Assembly: GCF_016908495.1 (NCBI RefSeq)
Contig: NZ_JAFBDZ010000005.1
Span: 186,001 to 250,000 of the forward strand
DNA length: 64,000 nt
Reading direction: 5' to 3'
Origin: Rossellomorea pakistanensis
Lineage (GTDB): Bacteria; Bacillota; Bacilli; Bacillales; Bacillaceae_B
The notes below the pieces were generated by a model. That model was not told the origin of the DNA and searched no databases. It was given only the letters and a program-made list of their open reading frames with translations. This document shows, piece by piece, positions 60,228 to 64,000 of this stretch; the stretch's first letter is position 1; every line of letters starts with the position of its first letter. Both the position numbers and the translations under genes were made by a program.

Positions 60228-62261
60228 ATGGGGGATTCGGTGAAAACGGTTCGTTCAATCTGTCCTTTGGATTGCCCGGATACATGTGGGTTATCGGTGC
60301 AAATGAAAGAAGGAAAAATTGTTTCGGTTAATGGTGACAAGGAGCATCCGGTAACAAAAGGGGTTATCTGCCATAAAGTGAGGAAGTCTCCTGATCGCGT
60401 TCATCATCCTGACCGTGTCCTTTATCCGCTAAAGCGTGTAGGAAAAAAAGGGACACTTTCCTTTAAAAGAATTTCTTGGGAGGAAGCTTACGAAGAAATC
60501 ACTTTTCAATTTAAAGACATTATCAAGGATTATGGACCTGATAGTATTCTTCCTTATAGTTTTTACGGCAATATGGGTGTCATTAATAGTGAAGGGATGG
60601 ATAGAAGGTTTTTTCACAAGCTTGGAGCAAGCTATCTTGATCGCACCATTTGTAATTCTGCAGCTTCAGTTGGTTATCGTTACACAATGGGTTTACCCGT
60701 AGGGATTGATCCAGAAGATACGGTCCATTCAAAGCTAATCATCATTTGGGGCTGTAATTTGATTAGTACGAATATGCATCAAGTGATGTATATCAATGAA
60801 GCGAAGAAAAACGGTGCTAAAGTGGTAGTGATTGATGTACATAGGAACCGTACAGCTAAATTAGCGGATTGGTTTATTCAATTACGTCCTGGAACGGATA
60901 CAGCACTTGCACTTGGAATGATGAATGTCTTAATTCGGGAAAATCTTATCGATAAAAAATTCATTGAAACGTATACTCATGGGTTTGATGAACTATCGGC
61001 GAACGCAATGAACTATCCTCCGGAAAAGGTTGCAAAGATTACAGGGGTTCCAGTACAAGAGATTTTAAAATTGACAAGAATGTACGGTGAAACAAGTCCT
61101 TCTTTTATTCGAATCGGAAATGGTCTGCAGCATCATGAAAATGGGGGGATGATGATTCGAACAATTTCTTGTCTGCCAGCTATGACAGGTCAGTGGGGCA
61201 AGCTTGGTGGTGGTGCGTTAAAAGGAAATAGTTCTTACGCGGCCTTTAATAAGAAAAAACTTCAAATGCCTGAGCTTCATCCAAAACCCGAAACGAGAAC
61301 GGTTAATATGAACCAGCTGGGGAGTGCATTGCTGGAATTGGATCCACCCATTAAGGCCCTTTTTGTTTATAATTCCAACCCAGCCCAGGTTACTCCAGAT
61401 CAGAATAAAGTTCGAGAAGGATTAATGAGACACGATTTATTCACGGTAGTACATGACTTGTTCTTAACGGATTCCTGTTACTATGCGGATATTGTTTTAC
61501 CAGCAACAAGTCATTTTGAGAACCTCGACTTGTATAAATCTTATTGGCATTTATATGTAGGGCTCAGCGAACCGATTATGGAACCGATGGGTGAATGCAA
61601 GTCCAATTTCACCATATTTAAAGAATTGGCTGAACGAATGGGATTTGAGGATCAAGCATTTCAAATTACGGAAGAACAGATGATTACAGAGGCACTGGAT
61701 CATCCTGAAAACCCATATTTAAACGGAATTACAATAGAACGGTTGAAGCAGGAAAAGTATATTAAGTTGAATTTGAAAGAGAGTGAAGTATTTCCAAATA
61801 GAATTCCTACACCTTCTGGGAAAGTGGAGTTTTATTCAGAACAAATGAAAGCGGATGGCTATTCGCCAGTACCTGAGTATATTCCTGTTCGTGAAGAGAA
61901 TGAGTATCCGCTTATTTTTGTCTGTGGTCCTAATCATCAATTTTTGAATTCAAGCTATGCAAACATACCTCATTTACAAAAGCATGAGAAAAAGCCAATT
62001 GTTTCTTTACATCCTGAGGAAGCTAGGAAAAGAGGAATTGAGACAGGAGATCAAGTAAGGCTGTTTAATGACCTTGGAGAAATTTCAATCGAAGCCCATG
62101 TGACGAATGATGTTCTTCCTGGAGTTGCCCTGACGCAAGGTGTTTGGTGGGATAATGAAAAGAAGAATCAAAGATCAGTCAACTTTTTAACCTCACAAAA
62201 CTTATCAGACATGGGAGGAGGGGCGACCTTCTTCTCTGCGAAAGTGGAAGTTCGAAGATAA
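60228..62261 (+). CDS. Molybdopterin oxidoreductase (YyaE-like)
   Basis: A 677-residue enzyme of the DMSO reductase/formate dehydrogenase family. The N-terminal cluster motif SICPLDCPDTCGLSV with GVICHK binds a 4Fe-4S cluster. Molybdopterin-binding segments follow (NSAASVGYRYTMG, IIWGCNLISTNMH, VVVIDVHRNRTAKLAD, RPGTDTALALGMM), and residues 560-677 are the molydopterin dinucleotide-binding domain (LSHPEEARKRGIETGDQVRL-like). B. subtilis YyaE has the same length. Electron acceptor and substrate are unknown; no membrane or iron-sulphur partner is adjacent. ATG chosen at 60228 after GGGGAGG. Confidence 0.88.
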   Translation: MGDSVKTVRSICPLDCPDTCGLSVQMKEGKIVSVNGDKEHPVTKGVICHKVRKSPDRVHHPDRVLYPLKRVGKKGTLSFKRISWEEAYEEITFQFKDIIKDYGPDSILPYSFYGNMGVINSEGMDRRFFHKLGASYLDRTICNSAASVGYRYTMGLPVGIDPEDTVHSKLIIIWGCNLISTNMHQVMYINEAKKNGAKVVVIDVHRNRTAKLADWFIQLRPGTDTALALGMMNVLIRENLIDKKFIETYTHGFDELSANAMNYPPEKVAKITGVPVQEILKLTRMYGETSPSFIRIGNGLQHHENGGMMIRTISCLPAMTGQWGKLGGGALKGNSSYAAFNKKKLQMPELHPKPETRTVNMNQLGSALLELDPPIKALFVYNSNPAQVTPDQNKVREGLMRHDLFTVVHDLFLTDSCYYADIVLPATSHFENLDLYKSYWHLYVGLSEPIMEPMGECKSNFTIFKELAERMGFEDQAFQITEEQMITEALDHPENPYLNGITIERLKQEKYIKLNLKESEVFPNRIPTPSGKVEFYSEQMKADGYSPVPEYIPVREENEYPLIFVCGPNHQFLNSSYANIPHLQKHEKKPIVSLHPEEARKRGIETGDQVRLFNDLGEISIEAHVTNDVLPGVALTQGVWWDNEKKNQRSVNFLTSQNLSDMGGGATFFSAKVEVRR

Positions 62262-62281
62262 ATTCTTCGGGCTTTTTTTTA
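62251..62281 (+). terminator. Terminator of the molybdoenzyme gene
   Basis: TTCGAAGA pairs with TCTTCG(G), then CTTTTTTTT; the stem overlaps the stop codon. Confidence 0.68.
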
Positions 62282-62349
62282 TTGGGAAATTAAAGGGATA
62301 TCCTCACTTAATGTCGTATCCATTACGATATTGAAAGGAGGAGAAAGTG

Positions 62350-63219
62350 ATGTTTTCTCCAGTAACGAATATCGAAGAATTGGCGGGTTTTTTAGCGAAA
62401 CTTAATGGCCAACCCAAGCATCATATCGGTTACTGCGGTGTCACTAAAAAGGAAATCATGAATGTCTTACAAAATGACTTTTCTGATGATCCACTAGAGG
62501 ATTCCTTTTTCCTTGTTAAAGAAGAGGGGGAAATTGTGGGAGCAATAGGCTTTGACATTGATCATGATGACAGAAGTGCTGAGGTTTGGGGACCGTTTAT
62601 TAGTAAAGCAGATGGTTGGGAAGAAATCGCCATGAAGCTTTGGATGGGAAGTGAGCCGAATCGTAAATCGTTAAATGAACTTCATTTCTTTGTCAATCAT
62701 CAGAATGAAAGAGTAAGTGGATTTATTAAGTCTTTAAGGGCAAGGAAAAAAGGTGAGCACAAAACGTTTAAGATTAATGCCAGGCAATTCAGCGGGGCTT
62801 CTTCAGAAGAGATAGAAGAACTCCCGACCGCTTTAAATCAAGCATTTATACAGTTACATAACAAGGTTTTCCCTGAAACCTATTATACAGGGGAAGATAT
62901 TTTGGGACGCATCAATCAATACAATAAAGTACTAGCTTTGAAGGGCTCTCATAAAGAATTAATTGGATATGTGTATGTCGAAATTCAACCAGACCAGAAT
63001 GAGGCTAGTTTAGAATATGTTGCTGTGACTTCGTCTAAAAGAAAGTTTGGCTATGGAACAAAGCTTATTACAGCTGCGTTAGAAACAATATTTGCGTATC
63101 CTTCGATTAAAGAAGTAAGTATTTGCGTTAATACGGATCTTTCTGGAGCTATCAGGCTTTATAAACGAGCAGGCTTTTATCAAATCCATTCTTTACTCCA
63201 TTATCAGTTATCATTCTAA
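62350..63219 (+). CDS. Tandem double-GNAT acetyltransferase
   Basis: A 289-residue protein of two GNAT domains. The N-terminal half (about 20-130) has lost the acetyl-CoA loop, while the C-terminal half (about 150-289) keeps it: LEYVAVTSSKRKFGYGTKLI, then VNTDLSGAIRLYKRAGFYQI. Such pseudo-dimers often acetylate amino acids or antibiotics such as mycothiol precursors or mureidomycin. AAGGAGGAG precedes GTGATG; I take the ATG at 62350. It stands alone between terminators. Confidence 0.84.
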   Translation: MFSPVTNIEELAGFLAKLNGQPKHHIGYCGVTKKEIMNVLQNDFSDDPLEDSFFLVKEEGEIVGAIGFDIDHDDRSAEVWGPFISKADGWEEIAMKLWMGSEPNRKSLNELHFFVNHQNERVSGFIKSLRARKKGEHKTFKINARQFSGASSEEIEELPTALNQAFIQLHNKVFPETYYTGEDILGRINQYNKVLALKGSHKELIGYVYVEIQPDQNEASLEYVAVTSSKRKFGYGTKLITAALETIFAYPSIKEVSICVNTDLSGAIRLYKRAGFYQIHSLLHYQLSF

Positions 63220-63249
63220 AAAAAAATCCATCACAACATATCACTATTG

Positions 63250-63277
63250 AAGCTCATGTTCATTCATGGGCTTTTTT
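63250..63277 (+). terminator. Terminator of the double-GNAT gene
   Basis: AAGCTCATG pairs with CATGGGCTT, followed by TTTT. Confidence 0.87.
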
Positions 63278-63306
63278 ACGTTTCGTCTTCTCAGTAAAGA
63301 AAAATC

Positions 63307-63375
63307 CTGTCTTACAAAACTGTAAGACAGGTGTCATCTAGATAGATGGGGAGGAATGAGCTTTTTTCCTATAAT
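63307..63375 (+). promoter_or_regulatory. BceR-like operator and promoter, second copy
   Basis: CTGTCTTACA and TGTAAGACAG form a perfect inverted repeat around AAAC; TGTCATCTA follows 11 bp after TGTAA; TATAAT starts at 63370, again 45 bp after the box. No -35 is evident, consistent with activator dependence. Same layout as 55627-55695. Confidence 0.8.
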
Positions 63376-63421
63376 GAAATCAACAGCAAGATAATCAATT
63401 TTTAAAAGGGGTGAGTTGAAA

Positions 63422-63547
63422 ATGAAAAAAGCCATTGAAATCATGATCGCTGTTATTGGAGTTTTGGTAGATGGCAAACAGGTAGCAAACCAATTAAATC
63501 AAATGAACGAAGAAGAAATCACTCATTCAGCTAATTTGTTTGAATGA
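63422..63547 (+). CDS. Small peptide of 41 residues, unknown
   Basis: A short frame MKKAIEIMIAVIGVLVDGKQ continuing to SANLFE, with AAAAGGGGTGAG upstream. It has one possible amphipathic or membrane helix (IEIMIAVIGVLV) and an acidic-polar tail. It is the first gene after the BceR-like promoter and lies 35 bp before a lipoprotein gene, so both are probably made on antimicrobial or envelope stress. I do not recognise the family; it could be a membrane-interacting stress peptide. Confidence 0.62.
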   Translation: MKKAIEIMIAVIGVLVDGKQVANQLNQMNEEEITHSANLFE

Positions 63548-63582
63548 TTCATATATATTAATGAATAGGGAGCTTGAATAAA

Positions 63583-64000
63583 ATGAAAAAATTACTAAGT
63601 GTATGCTTAACGGCCGTTATAGCAGGATCATTGATGACGGGGTGCAGTGCCATAACAGAGATGTTTGAAAAAGCAAATGGAGTGATCTTATACGGAGACC
63701 ACAATCAGGTTGCGGAAGTATTTGAACAAGAAAAAGAGGATCTAAGAGAAAAAAATGAATATAAATTTAAAGTAGCGGAAGATCAGGGCCAACAGATTTT
63801 AATTTTTAATGAAACAACGGCAAAAGCCCTTGTGGAAAAAGAATTGTTAAATAAAGTGGTAAAGGAGGACGAAACAGAACCGATTTCATCATTACCAGAT
63901 TTGAAGGATACAGGTATTCTTTTTACTAAAAAAGATGATGTGGACAAGGTTACGATTGATGGAAAGTCAATATCCGTATTAAATGAAGGGAATATTGTAA
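63583..64000 (+). CDS. Lipoprotein of unknown function, 3' end outside window
   Basis: A surface lipoprotein whose first 139 codons are present; the frame is open at the window edge. The signal peptide ends in the lipobox LMTGC at about residue 21, followed by a charged helical region (VAEVFEQEKEDLREKNEYKF-like) and a beta-rich part (QQILIFNETTAKALVEKELL). No known domain was recognised. It shares the BceR-like promoter with the upstream 41-residue peptide. Confidence 0.75.
   Translation, partial: MKKLLSVCLTAVIAGSLMTGCSAITEMFEKANGVILYGDHNQVAEVFEQEKEDLREKNEYKFKVAEDQGQQILIFNETTAKALVEKELLNKVVKEDETEPISSLPDLKDTGILFTKKDDVDKVTIDGKSISVLNEGNIV

Overview
The window reads as a chromosomal segment of a low-GC, endospore-former-like Firmicute of the family Bacillaceae. 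The evidence is the strong GGAGG-type ribosome sites, many TTG and GTG starts, and dense Rho-independent terminators. Family content points the same way: an FbpA-type Fur protein, a general-stress GS17M protein behind a SigB promoter, an Mta-like MerR regulator, a RocB-like amidohydrolase, a YwaD-like aminopeptidase, a YyaE-like molybdoenzyme and CcpA cre sites. Species cannot be named from sequence alone. No tRNA, rRNA, CRISPR array, complete insertion sequence or prophage was seen.

Layout. 1-2511: chemoreceptor tail, decayed fragments, and a three-gene P-loop/NUDIX/histidine-phosphatase operon. 2701-6205 (minus): a DUF4097 membrane protein and 5-oxoprolinase pxpB-pxpC-pxpA. 7070-12410: an MFS carrier, a TPR-dynamin-like GTPase and a ZIP metal carrier. 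12504-20626: an FAD oxidase divergent from a GntR-TRAP-aminotransferase-RocB-like operon, probably one catabolic unit. 20706-24729: BioY under a BirA operator, the SigB-type stress protein, a DUF4352/DUF4064 pair, a Fur-boxed fbpA unit and a split ThrE exporter. 24934-29055: secreted zinc protease, M28 aminopeptidase, GNAT and MerR-TipAS regulator. 29325-38446: DinB pseudogene, SDR, a type I holin-like toxin, the murQ-murR-murP-mupG muropeptide operon under a cre site, and an acyl-CoA dehydrogenase/thiolase pair. 39134-47267: M14 peptidase, DeoR-HAD operon, NUDIX-GNAT fusion and NUDIX, OsmC, lipoprotein endonuclease. 47808-55134: hydrolase, DNA glycosylase, GNAT, phosphodiesterase, acyl-CoA dehydrogenase, AGCS symporter. 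55627-58296: an envelope operon (NodB deacetylase, DedA, glycolipid glycosyltransferase) behind a BceR-like box. 58533-64000: MFS pump with a leader peptide, molybdoenzyme, double GNAT, then a second copy of the BceR-like promoter in front of a 41-residue peptide and a lipoprotein.

Two things stand out. First, several intergenic regions carry degenerate arrays in which a short core word (TTTGTCC, CTCATAAAA, TGCAC, GCACAAA) recurs every 20-21 bp, two DNA turns; two array families occur twice as whole blocks in opposite orientation. A related set has 51-52 bp units. I know no description of these. Second, the two nearly superimposable BceR-like promoters (55627-55695 and 63307-63375) tie a deacetylase-DedA-glycosyltransferase operon to a small peptide-lipoprotein locus, which suggests a coordinated cell-envelope stress response, possibly making a cationic aminoglycolipid.
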